A DNA stretch of 64,000 nucleotides. It comes from Mycolicibacterium porcinum (GTDB lineage: Bacteria; Actinomycetota; Actinomycetes; Mycobacteriales; Mycobacteriaceae). Made by a program: the position numbers and the translations under genes. A model generated the notes under the pieces. It made no database searches, was not told where the DNA came from, and was given only the letters and a program-made list of their open reading frames with translations. Below, piece by piece: positions 54,898-63,493 of this stretch. Position 1 is the stretch's first letter. Every line of letters starts with the position of its first letter. Location: assembly GCA_002086835.1 (NCBI GenBank), contig MVIG01000009.1:1-64000 (forward strand), read 5' to 3'.

Positions 54898-55734
54898 TCA
54901 GTCGCGGAAACCGTGTGGGTGATTGGGAAGTGGCGGAGGCGCTCCGTCCCTACACGTGAAGTAGCCGTCGAATTGGAAGCGGACCCAGATTGCGGGCTGT
55001 TCTTCGGCGGCATGGTTGTCGTCGGGACTGCTTCTGACGCACAAGTAGAGCGAGGCTGCATTGCCCTGTGGGCTCGGGTCGTATGGAGTTGTGGCGGACT
55101 GCAGGCTGTACATCAGCAGATCTCCCACTTTTCCGGTGCAAGGCAGCGGATCACTCCCGGCGCCGAAGTGTGGCTCGAGGCGTAGCTGCGCGATGCGGTC
55201 AGACGAGAATGTTCCACCGCGGCCCTGCCTGCTGGTTCCGGCCACGCCGTCTCCCGAGTCGCTATCCCCTTTGAGCCCAGTCCCGCCGTGCTGGCTGGTA
55301 CCGCGCACGCCAACCCCGTCAGCGCTGTAGCCAAGCACGCCGTCGCCTTCGGCGCTTTGGCCTTCGACGCCATTCCCATTGGCAGACTCTCCTTCCCCCC
55401 GCAATCCTGGGTCTCCGGACCCATATACGCCGGTGTTAAATGCGCCCCCCAGCGCCCAAACTGCCCTCCCGCCATTGAATGCACTGCTTGTCGCCTTGAT
55501 CCCGTTGAATCCGCTGGTGGAAATGCCCGCGATGCCGTGCTGGTCGGCGGCAGCCTGGATCGCGCACGCGGCACCGGTATCACCAGCGTCGACATCGAGG
55601 ACGGGCCCTTGAGGATCTTGGAGTTCATTGCCCCAGATGTGTCCATCTTCATTGGCAAACAGGCGGGTCGGGTCTTGGGCGTGATTGGTTCGGCCTGCGT
55701 GGAGATTATCGTCAGACTTTTCGCTGCCGGACAT
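54898..55734 (-). CDS. Gly-Val-x-Gly repeat protein
   Basis: 278 residues. An N-terminal acidic region (1-55) is followed by a Gly-rich series with a period of about ten residues (GVYG 102, GLRG 110, GVEG 122, GVLG 132, GVRG 142, GLKG 153, GVAG 163). A conserved-looking IAQLRLEP closes the repeats (181-188), followed by a C-terminal domain with LPCTGKVGDLL and VRFQFDGYFTC. This is the pattern of beta-helix-like GVxGxS proteins found in phage tail fibres and in scattered actinobacterial genes of unknown role. Start ATG at 55732-55734 has GGAGGAG directly upstream. It is convergent with the YobI-like gene; no link to it is shown. Confidence 0.72.
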   Translation of the reverse strand: MSGSEKSDDNLHAGRTNHAQDPTRLFANEDGHIWGNELQDPQGPVLDVDAGDTGAACAIQAAADQHGIAGISTSGFNGIKATSSAFNGGRAVWALGGAFNTGVYGSGDPGLRGEGESANGNGVEGQSAEGDGVLGYSADGVGVRGTSQHGGTGLKGDSDSGDGVAGTSRQGRGGTFSSDRIAQLRLEPHFGAGSDPLPCTGKVGDLLMYSLQSATTPYDPSPQGNAASLYLCVRSSPDDNHAAEEQPAIWVRFQFDGYFTCRDGAPPPLPNHPHGFRD

Positions 55735-56540
55735 CTGCTCCTCCGTACCGTCGAAGTCGATATTTTCGAATCGTACGATGCGAAGAATTGGGCTGAACCT
55801 CGTTTGCTTAGACCGGGGGTCAGGTCCGTGCCCGCGAACGTGCGAACGCAACGATGATGGCAACGTTAATGGTGGTCTCGGTTCGTCGTGCGGACCGCAC
55901 GGTTTTTCCCAGGTCGGCGCGGCTCCTCAATTGTTGGCGATTCGAAGCATCAACCAGCCACGTTGAGCAAGTGGGACGCGATGACTCGCTCACCCCGCCG
56001 TCGGATCGTCGGCCGCGCTACAAACCGAAGAAGTCGATAGCGCGGCTACGGTCAAAACACCGGACCCGGAATCCTGTGGCGGTGGAAGTCCCGAGCGCAT
56101 TTCTAGTTGGAAGAAGGCGCCGAAAATGTGCTACGACTTGACGTTCATTGGCTGTACGCGGGCAAAAGTTTTCATCGCAATAAAATTCTTCCAGGAAGGC
56201 TGTCGTGAGCCTATTCATGCAACTGCGGGATTTTGAAGGCAAAGAAACCTGGCGCTCGATGTAGACGCATCCACCGACGGGCACGGCTTGTGACTATTTG
56301 GGCCGCGTGAACACGACTTCATGTGAGGGTGAGGATTGTGGGGCACTCGCCAGTACGGCTGTCATTGACGGGTCTGGGGTGTTGGTCCTGGACGTGTGCA
56401 GCGTGGCCACAAGTCAGATCCAGCCTTGGCTCAGTCATGATGGGTGTCGACCGGACCTCCAATACCGCCAATCGCGTGGTTCGTCGGTGCCGCCATCGAC
56501 GCTGCGGCTCGCGTGCAGGTTGGGTTGGCTACCGTGACTG
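55735..56540. other. Gene-free stretch before the fadD4 operon
   Basis: About 800 nt in which I see no convincing coding frame. Small open frames on both strands (for example 56018-56284 minus) have no ribosome-binding site or recognisable domain. Composition is mixed and partly AT-richer (around 56150-56250). No tRNA, attachment repeat or insertion sequence was recognised. It may hold decayed genes or the promoter of the repeat protein. Confidence 0.6.
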
Positions 56541-56586
56541 CGGCGCCACTTGACACCTGTCAAGTGGCGCCGGTTACAGTGCCCTC
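56541..56586. promoter_or_regulatory. 32-bp perfect palindrome and leaderless promoter of the fadD4 operon
   Basis: Arms of 15 bp (CGGCGCCACTTGACA and its complement) flank a 2-nt centre at 56541-56572. TTGACA in the left arm (56550-56555) can act as -35, and TACAGT (56575-56580) as -10, 19 nt apart and 6 nt before the ATG at 56587. There is no ribosome-binding site, so the transcript is probably leaderless and blocked by any protein bound to the palindrome. Confidence 0.75.
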
Positions 56587-58107
56587 ATGCAGATCCGCGA
56601 GCATGCCGAGGCCAACCCCGAGAAGCCGGCCATCATCCTCCATCCGTCGGGCACCGTCGTCACGTTCGGTGAGCTCGAAGCTCGCGCGAATCGCCTGGCC
56701 CACTACTTCCGCAGGCAGGGGCTGCACGAGGGCGATGTGGTCGCGATTCTCATGGAGAACAACGAGCACATCCACGCGGTGATGTGGGCGGCGCGCCGCA
56801 GCGGCCTGTACTACGTGCCGATCAATACGCACCTGACCGCGGCCGAGGCGGCGTACATCATCGACAACAGCGGGGCCAAGGCCATCGTCGGGTCCGCCGT
56901 GCTCAAGGACATCCTGAGCGGCCTCGACAAGGAACTGCCCAACGGCCTGCCGGGCACCCTGCTGATCGCCGACGGTGAGCTCGACGGCTGGCAGCGGTAC
57001 CCCGAAGCCGTCGCCGACCTTCCGGACACCCCGATCGACGACGAGATGGACGGGGACCTGCTGCAGTACTCCTCGGGCACGACGGGTCGGCCCAAGGGCA
57101 TCAAGCGGGAACTGCCTCATGTGCCGCCGTCGGAGACCCCCGGCCTGATGTCGGCATTGGTGGGTTTCTGGATGCAGCCGGACTCGGTGTATCTCAGCCC
57201 CGCGCCGCTGTATCACACCGCGCCGTCGGTGTGGTCCATGCAGACCCACGCTGCCGGCATCACCACGGTGGTGCTGGAGAAGTTCGACGCAGAAGGGTGC
57301 CTGGACGCGATCCAGAAGCACAAGGTCACCCAGGGCCAGTTCGTCCCGGTGATGTTCACCCGCATGCTGAAACTCCCTGAAAGCGTACGGAATTCGTACG
57401 ACCTGTCCAGCCTGCGACGGGTCATGCACGCCGCCGCACCGTGCCCGGTCGAGATCAAGAAGCAGATGATCGACTGGTGGGGGCCGATCGTCGACGAGTA
57501 CTACGCCTCTTCGGAGGCCATCGGCGCGACGGTGATCTTCGCCGAGGACTGGCTGACGCACCCGGGTTCGGTCGGCAAGCCGATGAACGGCCTCGTGCAC
57601 ATCCTCGATGAGGACGGCAACGAGCTGCCGCCCGGCCAGGCCGGGGAGATCTTCTTCGAGGGCGGCGCCGATTTCGAGTACCTCAACGACGCCGAGAAGA
57701 CCGCGTCCTCGCGGGAGTCGCACGGCTGGAAGACGGTGGGGGACATCGGGTATGTCGATGAGGACGGTTATCTGTACCTGACCGACCGGCGCCACCACAT
57801 GATCATCTCGGGCGGGGTGAACATCTACCCGCAGGAAGCCGAGAACATGCTCGTCGTCCACCCGAAGGTGATGGACGCCGCGGTGTTCGGCATCCCGGAC
57901 GACGAGATGGGCCAGAGCGTCAAAGGCGTGGTGCAGACCGTGGACCCGGCCGATGCCACCCCGGAATTCGCCGACGAGCTGCTGGGCTGGCTGCGTGAGC
58001 GCCTGACGCACTACAAGTGTCCGCGGAGCATCTCGTTCGAGGCCGAGCTGCCCCGCACCGATACCGGCAAGCTCTACAAGCAGGGGCTGATAGACAAGTA
58101 CTCGTGA
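56587..58107 (+). CDS. fadD4: Acyl-CoA synthetase (FadD4-like)
   Basis: ATP-dependent acyl-CoA ligase of the ANL superfamily, 506 residues. Motifs: the P-loop YSSGTTGRPKG (161-171), the A5-type EYYASSEA, the hinge and Gly-rich region YLTDRRHHMIISGGVNIYPQ and the catalytic lysine in PRTDTGKLYKQGL (about K498). It activates a carboxylic acid as the CoA thioester; the substrate chain is not readable. By memory it matches M. tuberculosis FadD4 (Rv0214). It is the first gene of a seven-gene overlapping operon, and the ATG is the probable transcription start. Confidence 0.93.
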   Translation: MQIREHAEANPEKPAIILHPSGTVVTFGELEARANRLAHYFRRQGLHEGDVVAILMENNEHIHAVMWAARRSGLYYVPINTHLTAAEAAYIIDNSGAKAIVGSAVLKDILSGLDKELPNGLPGTLLIADGELDGWQRYPEAVADLPDTPIDDEMDGDLLQYSSGTTGRPKGIKRELPHVPPSETPGLMSALVGFWMQPDSVYLSPAPLYHTAPSVWSMQTHAAGITTVVLEKFDAEGCLDAIQKHKVTQGQFVPVMFTRMLKLPESVRNSYDLSSLRRVMHAAAPCPVEIKKQMIDWWGPIVDEYYASSEAIGATVIFAEDWLTHPGSVGKPMNGLVHILDEDGNELPPGQAGEIFFEGGADFEYLNDAEKTASSRESHGWKTVGDIGYVDEDGYLYLTDRRHHMIISGGVNIYPQEAENMLVVHPKVMDAAVFGIPDDEMGQSVKGVVQTVDPADATPEFADELLGWLRERLTHYKCPRSISFEAELPRTDTGKLYKQGLIDKYS

Positions 58108-58988
58108 CCGTCCTGGAACTGCCCGCGGGGATCCGCGTCGGCGTCGACGTCCCGGCCGACGAGGCGACGTTCACGCTGACCGAACGCCCCGCGCAGGACC
58201 GGCGAGTGGTCAGGGTGGACTCGGTCGAGCAGGCGCTGGGGGAGCTGACCGAGCGGTGTCGGACGTGGCCGCAGGCCGCGGCGGTCTGTGACGACGTGTT
58301 GCGTGCCATCGACCCGGCCGGGCCGACCCGGGCCGGGCTCATCACCGAATCGCTGGCGTATTCGACCCTGCAATCGGGATCCGAGTTCCGGCGATGGCTG
58401 AGCGAACGGGGGCCGGCCGCCGCGCCGCAGCTGCCCGAACCGGTGCAGGCGCACCGCGAGGGAAATACGCTGCACGTCCGGTTCAACCGGCCGCAGCGGC
58501 ACAACGCGTTCTCCACGGACGCCCGGGGCGCTCTGCTGGAGGCCCTGGAGGTGGCCCGGTTGGATCCTTCGGTCGACGAGGTGGTGCTCGGCGGAAACGG
58601 CCGATCCTTCTGCAGCGGCGGTGATCTGGCCGAGTTCGGTTCGTTCGCCGACCCGGCGAGTGCTCATCTGGCACGTACCAGGCACAGCCCGGCCCTGGTG
58701 CTCGATGAGCTGACCGAGAAGCTGGGGCGACGCTGCCGCGCGGAGGTACACGGTCAGGTGCTGGGCAGCGGCCTGGAGATGGCCTGCTACTGCGGGTGGG
58801 TCAGCTGCCATCCGGATGCCACGCTCGGCCTGCCCGAACTGGCCCTGGGATTGATTCCCGGGGCGGGCGGCACGGTGAGCATCACGCGGCGCATCGGCCG
58901 GTGGCGCACCGCGTATCTCGTGCTCTCCGGGCGCACCATCGACGCCGCGACGGCGCTCGCGTGGGGCCTGGTGGACGAGGTGGCATAG
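58104..58988 (+). CDS. Enoyl-CoA hydratase/isomerase family protein with N-terminal extension
   Basis: 294 residues, GTG start overlapping the fadD4 stop in a GTGA. The crotonase domain (about 115-294) has HVRFNRPQRHNAFSTDARG, the oxyanion-hole glycines in SFCSGGDLAEF and HGQVLGSGLEMAC, a catalytic-position Glu in GSGLEMA, and the second in LPELALGLIPGAGGTVS. The preceding 110 residues (LELPAGIRVGVDVPADEATF and a helical part) are an extension not usual in short-chain hydratases; its role is unknown. It presumably hydrates the enoyl-CoA produced in this pathway. Confidence 0.88.
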   Translation: MTVLELPAGIRVGVDVPADEATFTLTERPAQDRRVVRVDSVEQALGELTERCRTWPQAAAVCDDVLRAIDPAGPTRAGLITESLAYSTLQSGSEFRRWLSERGPAAAPQLPEPVQAHREGNTLHVRFNRPQRHNAFSTDARGALLEALEVARLDPSVDEVVLGGNGRSFCSGGDLAEFGSFADPASAHLARTRHSPALVLDELTEKLGRRCRAEVHGQVLGSGLEMACYCGWVSCHPDATLGLPELALGLIPGAGGTVSITRRIGRWRTAYLVLSGRTIDAATALAWGLVDEVA

Positions 58989-59968
58989 TGCGAGATGTGA
59001 AACACGGTGGTCCGTACTTCGATGATCTGCAGGTCGGTCAGGTATTCGACACCGCACCGTCGATGACGTTGACCTCAGGTGCGGCCGCGGCACACCAGGC
59101 GATCCTGGGCGACCGGCTGCGGTTGGCGCTCGACGCCGAACTGGCCCGCGCGGTGACCGGAGAGCCGGGGCCACTGGCGCATCCAGCGCTGGTCTGCGAC
59201 GTGGCGATCGGTCAGAGCACGCTGGTGACGCAACGGGTCAAGGCCAACCTTTTCTACCGTGGGCTGGCGTTCCACCGCTACCCGGTGATCGGGGACACCC
59301 TGTACACCCGCACCGAAGTGGTTGGTCTCAAACAGAATTCGGCGAAACCGGGTCGAGCGGCCACCGGCCTGGCGGCCCTGCGGATGACGACGGTCGACCA
59401 GTTGGACCGGAAGGTTCTCGACTTCTACCGCTGTGCGATGCTGCCGCTGTCCGGAGATGACGTCGACACCGGGCATGCCGATGACCTGTCGGCGATCGGG
59501 GCCGATGCCACTGCACCGGACCCCACGGCCGACTGGGATGCGGACGCTTTCCGGACCCGGATCCCGGGCCCCCACTTCGATCCCGGCCTGGCCGGGGCGG
59601 TTCTGCACAGCACTGCCGACGTGGTGAGCAGCGCCCCTGAACTGGCCAGGCTGACGCTGAACATCGCTGCCACCCATCATGATCGGCGTGTAGGCGGCGA
59701 ACGTCTGGTGTACGGCGGACACACCATCGGGCTGGCCCTGGCGCAGACCAGTCGGTTGCTGCCGAACCTGGCCACCGTGCTGGGCTGGGAGTCCTGTGAT
59801 CACACCGGCCCGGTGCACGAGGGCGACACGCTGTTCAGCGAGCTGCACGTGGAATCGGCCGAAGGTGGCGTGCTCACACTGCGCTCGTTGGTCTACGCCG
59901 CGGGTGGACCCGACGGTGGTGACGATCGCCAGGTGCTGGACTGGCGGTTCAGCGCGCTGCAGTTCTGA
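58988..59968 (+). CDS. Double hotdog-fold MaoC-like dehydratase (Rv0216-like)
   Basis: 326 residues, GTG start overlapping the crotonase stop by 1 nt (TAGTG). Two tandem hotdog domains: the first begins GGPYFDDLQVGQVFDTAP, the second carries RLVYGGHTIGLALAQTSRLL, where the GGHTIG stretch aligns with the usual hydratase site. From memory, M. tuberculosis Rv0216 (crystal structure, double hotdog) is the closest relative. Such proteins bind enoyl- or hydroxyacyl-CoA; hydratase activity here is inferred. Together with the upstream crotonase this gives two potential hydratase steps in one operon. Confidence 0.9.
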   Translation: MRDVKHGGPYFDDLQVGQVFDTAPSMTLTSGAAAAHQAILGDRLRLALDAELARAVTGEPGPLAHPALVCDVAIGQSTLVTQRVKANLFYRGLAFHRYPVIGDTLYTRTEVVGLKQNSAKPGRAATGLAALRMTTVDQLDRKVLDFYRCAMLPLSGDDVDTGHADDLSAIGADATAPDPTADWDADAFRTRIPGPHFDPGLAGAVLHSTADVVSSAPELARLTLNIAATHHDRRVGGERLVYGGHTIGLALAQTSRLLPNLATVLGWESCDHTGPVHEGDTLFSELHVESAEGGVLTLRSLVYAAGGPDGGDDRQVLDWRFSALQF

Positions 59969-61077
59969 TGGCTCCGTTGGCGATTCCCCGGGACCTGCTG
60001 AGGCAGGCCCAGGCGGTTGCCGACGTCTTCACGGCCCACACCCGCGTGGCGGTCGACGCCGCCGAACTGCTCACCGGTCGCGCCGCCCTGCTGGGTATCG
60101 CCCCCAAGGGGCAGGTCTCGGCGGGCGGGGCGACCCGACTGCTGGCCACCGGCGACGGGTGGTGTGCCCTGACCTTGTCTCGCGCTGACGACATCGAGGC
60201 GATTCCCGCACTGCTGCAAGCGGATTCGGCGGACGACGACCCCTGGCCGGCGGTCCGGGACTGGGCGGCGGGCAACTCCGCCGCCGAGATCGCGGAGCGC
60301 GCTCGTCTGCTCGGACTTCCGGTCGCGGTGCTCGGGGAAACGCCACCCGCGCCGCCCGCGGTGAGCCCCGGGTGGCCCACCCGGACCGGGTCGCTGGCCG
60401 GAGCACTGGTGGCCGATCTGTCGTCGATGTGGGCCGGTCCGCTGTGTGGACAGCTGCTGGCCCGGGCCGGGGCCACCGTGGTCAAGGTGGAAAGTTCGAG
60501 CCGTCCGGACGGCACTCGGGGCGGGGCGCCGGAGTTCTTCGACTGGATGAACGGCGGAAAACTCTCGTACGCGGTCGAGTTCGATGATCCCCGGGATCTC
60601 GCCGCGCTGCTTCAGGTGGCCGACGTGGTGATCGAGGCCTCACGGCCGGCCGCTCTCGCCCGTCGCGGCCTCGGACCCGATGCCGTCGCAGCCCGGCCCG
60701 GTCGGATCTGGCTGCGCATCACCGGCCACGGCACCGAAGGGGAGAAGGCCGACTGGGCGGCGTTCGGCGACGACGCCGCGGTCTCGGGCGGACTGGTCGG
60801 ATACCGCCAGGGCGCACCGGTATTCAGTGGTGACGCCATCGCGGACCCGCTCACCGGGCTGCATGCCGCCGCCGCGGTGGCGGATTCGCGGAACCGCGGC
60901 GGTGGTGAGCTGATCGAATTCTCGATGGCTGCGGTAGCCGCCGGGTACCGCTGCAGCGACGTGGACATCGACGTAGTCCCGGTACGACCGCCCGCGGGAC
61001 TGCCGGGCCGGGACCTGGGGGCCGACAATGACGCGGTCCGCCGGTTGGTCGCGGAACGGATCGATGCCCCATGCTGA
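59968..61077 (+). CDS. CoA transferase family III (CaiB/BaiF-like)
   Basis: 369 residues, starting in the stop of the previous gene (TGATG). The N-terminal 130 residues are a divergent accessory half; the conserved part has LVADLSSMWAGPLCGQLLAR, GATVVKVESSSRPDGTRGG, PGRIWLRITGHGTEG and SGDAIADPLTGLHAAAAV, with the Asp of AIADPLTG at the position of the catalytic aspartate. It may move CoA between carboxylic acids or act as a racemase. It is shorter than typical family members (about 400 aa), and the catalytic residue should be checked by alignment. It overlaps the amidohydrolase gene by 7 nt. Confidence 0.85.
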   Translation: MAPLAIPRDLLRQAQAVADVFTAHTRVAVDAAELLTGRAALLGIAPKGQVSAGGATRLLATGDGWCALTLSRADDIEAIPALLQADSADDDPWPAVRDWAAGNSAAEIAERARLLGLPVAVLGETPPAPPAVSPGWPTRTGSLAGALVADLSSMWAGPLCGQLLARAGATVVKVESSSRPDGTRGGAPEFFDWMNGGKLSYAVEFDDPRDLAALLQVADVVIEASRPAALARRGLGPDAVAARPGRIWLRITGHGTEGEKADWAAFGDDAAVSGGLVGYRQGAPVFSGDAIADPLTGLHAAAAVADSRNRGGGELIEFSMAAVAAGYRCSDVDIDVVPVRPPAGLPGRDLGADNDAVRRLVAERIDAPC

Positions 61078-62348
61078 TTCGTCGCGCGACCCTGCTGGAC
61101 GGGGCAGTGGCCGACATCCGTGTCGGTGACACCATCGACGAAGTCGCGGAAGCGCTGTCGCCCAAGCCGGGCGAACAGGTGCTCGACGCCGCGTTCGGCA
61201 CCGTCATTCCGGGATTGCACGATCACCATCTGCACGTGTATTCGGCTGCAGTCGAGCAGGATTCGGTCCGGGTCGGCCCTGCCGAGGTGGCCGATGAGGC
61301 CGCCCTGTCCAGCGTGTTGACGGCTGCGGTGGTCGGGAGCGACGGCTGGATCCGGGCTGTGGGCTATCACGAGGCGGTGGCAGGCCCGCTGGACCGGCGC
61401 GCCCTGGATCGATTGGCCCCCGCGGTGCCGGTGCGCGTGCAACATCGCAGCGGCGTGTTGTGGAGCGTGAACTCGCCGGGCCTCGCCGCACTGGGTCTGC
61501 ACGATCATCCCGACGGGCGGCTCCGTAGCGCGGATCGAACCTGGTCGGAGGCCCTCGAGCGCAGACCCGCGGCGGTCGCGGAATTCAGCGCCCGCCTGGC
61601 CGGCTACGGCGTCACCGGGATCACCGATGCCACGCCCGACCTGCAGCCCGCTGATCGTCCCACCGGTGTGCGGCAACGCGTGCACTACCTGGCACCGGGC
61701 AAGCGCATCTTGCACGACGACGGGCTCGACCTGGACGAATTGACGGCCTGGATCATCGAACGGCACCGCGCCGGTGCGCCGGTGGCCCTGCATTGCGTGA
61801 CCTCGGCTCAGCTGATCGTCACGATCGCCGCGCTGCGCGCCGCGGGCAGCCATCCCGCCGACCGCATCGAACACGCCGCGATGGTGCCGCAGGACTGTAT
61901 CGACGACCTTGTCGCACTGGGGATCACGGTGGTGACCCAGCCCAACTTCGTGGCCGAGCGGGGAGACCAGTACCGCACGGATGTTCCTGCCGCCGAACAG
62001 GATCAGCTCTGGCGCCTGGCCTCTCTGCTCGCCGCAGGTGTGCCGGTGGCACTGTCCACCGATGCCCCGTTCGGCGCCTCGGACCCGTGGGCCGCGATGC
62101 GTGCGGCCGTGCACCGTCGTACCCCACGAGGTGTGGTGCTCAACCCGGTCGAACGGATATCCGGGCGGCGGGCGCTGTCGCTGTTCCTGGGCCGCGCCGA
62201 AGATCCGGCCCGGCTCCGGCGGATCGCTCCGGGCGAGCCCGGTGACCTGTGCCTGCTGAGGGCGTCCGCGCACCAGGTGGTGGACACGCTGGAGGCCGAT
62301 CTGGTGGCCGCCACCATTGTGGGCGGCGTGGTGGTGTTCGAACGGTGA
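61071..62348 (+). CDS. Amidohydrolase family protein (YtcJ-like)
   Basis: 425 residues. A TIM-barrel metal site is indicated by VIPGLHDHHLHVYS near residue 50 (H-x-H) and by the metal Asp in VALSTDAPFGASDPW near residue 330; HCVTSAQLIVT and RIEHAAMVP supply further barrel histidines. This is the YtcJ/Amidohydro_3 pattern, hydrolysing amide or C-N bonds. The substrate is unknown. It overlaps neighbours on both sides (7 nt and GTGA), so it is fully embedded in the operon. Its presence in a CoA pathway suggests that the substrate is an amide or cyclic compound opened before or after CoA activation (inference). Confidence 0.9.
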   Translation: MLIRRATLLDGAVADIRVGDTIDEVAEALSPKPGEQVLDAAFGTVIPGLHDHHLHVYSAAVEQDSVRVGPAEVADEAALSSVLTAAVVGSDGWIRAVGYHEAVAGPLDRRALDRLAPAVPVRVQHRSGVLWSVNSPGLAALGLHDHPDGRLRSADRTWSEALERRPAAVAEFSARLAGYGVTGITDATPDLQPADRPTGVRQRVHYLAPGKRILHDDGLDLDELTAWIIERHRAGAPVALHCVTSAQLIVTIAALRAAGSHPADRIEHAAMVPQDCIDDLVALGITVVTQPNFVAERGDQYRTDVPAAEQDQLWRLASLLAAGVPVALSTDAPFGASDPWAAMRAAVHRRTPRGVVLNPVERISGRRALSLFLGRAEDPARLRRIAPGEPGDLCLLRASAHQVVDTLEADLVAATIVGGVVVFER

Positions 62349-63493
62349 GCGTGTGGCGGGTGCCGGGCATGCCGGCGTTGTTGGCGTGCGCGGCCATGGG
62401 ATTCGCCGGCTTTTCCCTGCTGCTCCCGGCCGCCCCGATGTGGGCGGTGCGAATCGGGGCGGACAGCCTCGGTGCGGGAGCGGTCAACAGCGTGCTCATG
62501 CTGTTCACCGTCATCGCTCAGCTGCTGGTCGGGTGGTTGCTGCGGCGGGTGGGCTGGGCCGGCACGCTGGCACTCGGACTCGTCCTGCTGGGGATACCGG
62601 CAGTGGCGCATCTGCTGACCGGATCTTTGTGGCAGGTGCTGCTTCTGGCGGCGCTGCGCGGGTTGGGCTTCGGGATCTTGACGGTGTGCAGCGTGCGGGG
62701 CATCGCCGCGCTGATTCCGCAGGAGCGTCGCGGCCGTGCCATCGGCGCGTACGGATTGTCGATCGCGGCACCGCAGTTCGTGTTGACCCCACTGGCCCCG
62801 TGGCTGGCCGAGAACGTCGGGTATCAGCTGGTGTTCACGCTGGCCGCGGTGCCGTTGCTCGCGGTGCCGCTGGCGTTCACCCGCCCGGCGCCGACCTTGG
62901 TGCATGAGCCCCACACTGACCGGCTCGACGGCGTCGGTGCCGGGCTGGTCGGTCCGATCGCCGCGCTGGTGGTGATCACAGCGGCCGGCGGTGGCATCCT
63001 CACGTTCGCTCCTCAACTGAGCGGTGCGACAACCGCACTCGGGGCGCTGCTGGCCATGACCGGCACGGCGGCGCTGGCCCGCTGGCTGATCGGAGGGATC
63101 GCCGATCATCACGGCGCCGCGCGGTTCATCGGCCCCATGCTGGGCGTCGGTGCGGCCGGGCTGGCGGTGATCGCCGTCGGCATCGGCGTGGCCGGATGGT
63201 TGGTGGTCCTCGGTGCTGCGCTGCTCGGCACCGCCTACGGCGCGCTGCAGAATCTCACTCTGGTGCAGGCCTTCGCCGCCACCGGTGAGCATGCCCGCGG
63301 CGCGGTGAGTGTGGCGTGGAACGTCGGTTTCGATGCGGGCACCGGGCTGGGGTCGCTGGCCGTCGGGGCGCTGGCCACCTCGTTCTCGTTCCCGACGGCG
63401 TTCGCCGTGATGACGGCAGCGTGTGTGGCGGTTGGGCTGGTGTGGGTACTCATGCGCCATGACGGGCAATCAGGGCGCGGCACCACTGCTTGA
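62345..63493 (+). CDS. MFS transporter
   Basis: About 382 residues and roughly twelve helices; GTG start overlapping the amidohydrolase stop. Signatures: LLPAAPMWAVRIGADSLGAG, the 2-3 loop WLLRRVGWAGTLALG (cytoplasmic RxxR form) and LRGLGFGILTVCSVRGIAAL, then RGRAIGAYGLSIAAPQF. It resembles small-molecule exporters or importers of the DHA/Bcr type. Because it is inside the operon, it most likely imports the pathway substrate or exports a product. Its last 35 nt overlap the decarboxylase gene. Confidence 0.9.
   Translation: MSVWRVPGMPALLACAAMGFAGFSLLLPAAPMWAVRIGADSLGAGAVNSVLMLFTVIAQLLVGWLLRRVGWAGTLALGLVLLGIPAVAHLLTGSLWQVLLLAALRGLGFGILTVCSVRGIAALIPQERRGRAIGAYGLSIAAPQFVLTPLAPWLAENVGYQLVFTLAAVPLLAVPLAFTRPAPTLVHEPHTDRLDGVGAGLVGPIAALVVITAAGGGILTFAPQLSGATTALGALLAMTGTAALARWLIGGIADHHGAARFIGPMLGVGAAGLAVIAVGIGVAGWLVVLGAALLGTAYGALQNLTLVQAFAATGEHARGAVSVAWNVGFDAGTGLGSLAVGALATSFSFPTAFAVMTAACVAVGLVWVLMRHDGQSGRGTTA

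Noticed and set aside
54654..55061. Minus-strand frame of 135 codons after the YobI-like gene
   Set aside because: No ribosome-binding site or motifs; it overlaps the repeat-protein end.
56018..56284. Minus-strand frame of 88 codons in the gene-free stretch before fadD4
   Set aside because: No start signal and no recognisable family; a coding role cannot be supported.
50378..56540. Insertion sequence or integrase ends around the island
   Set aside because: No transposase, integrase or flanking direct repeats were recognised, so a mobile element is not called.
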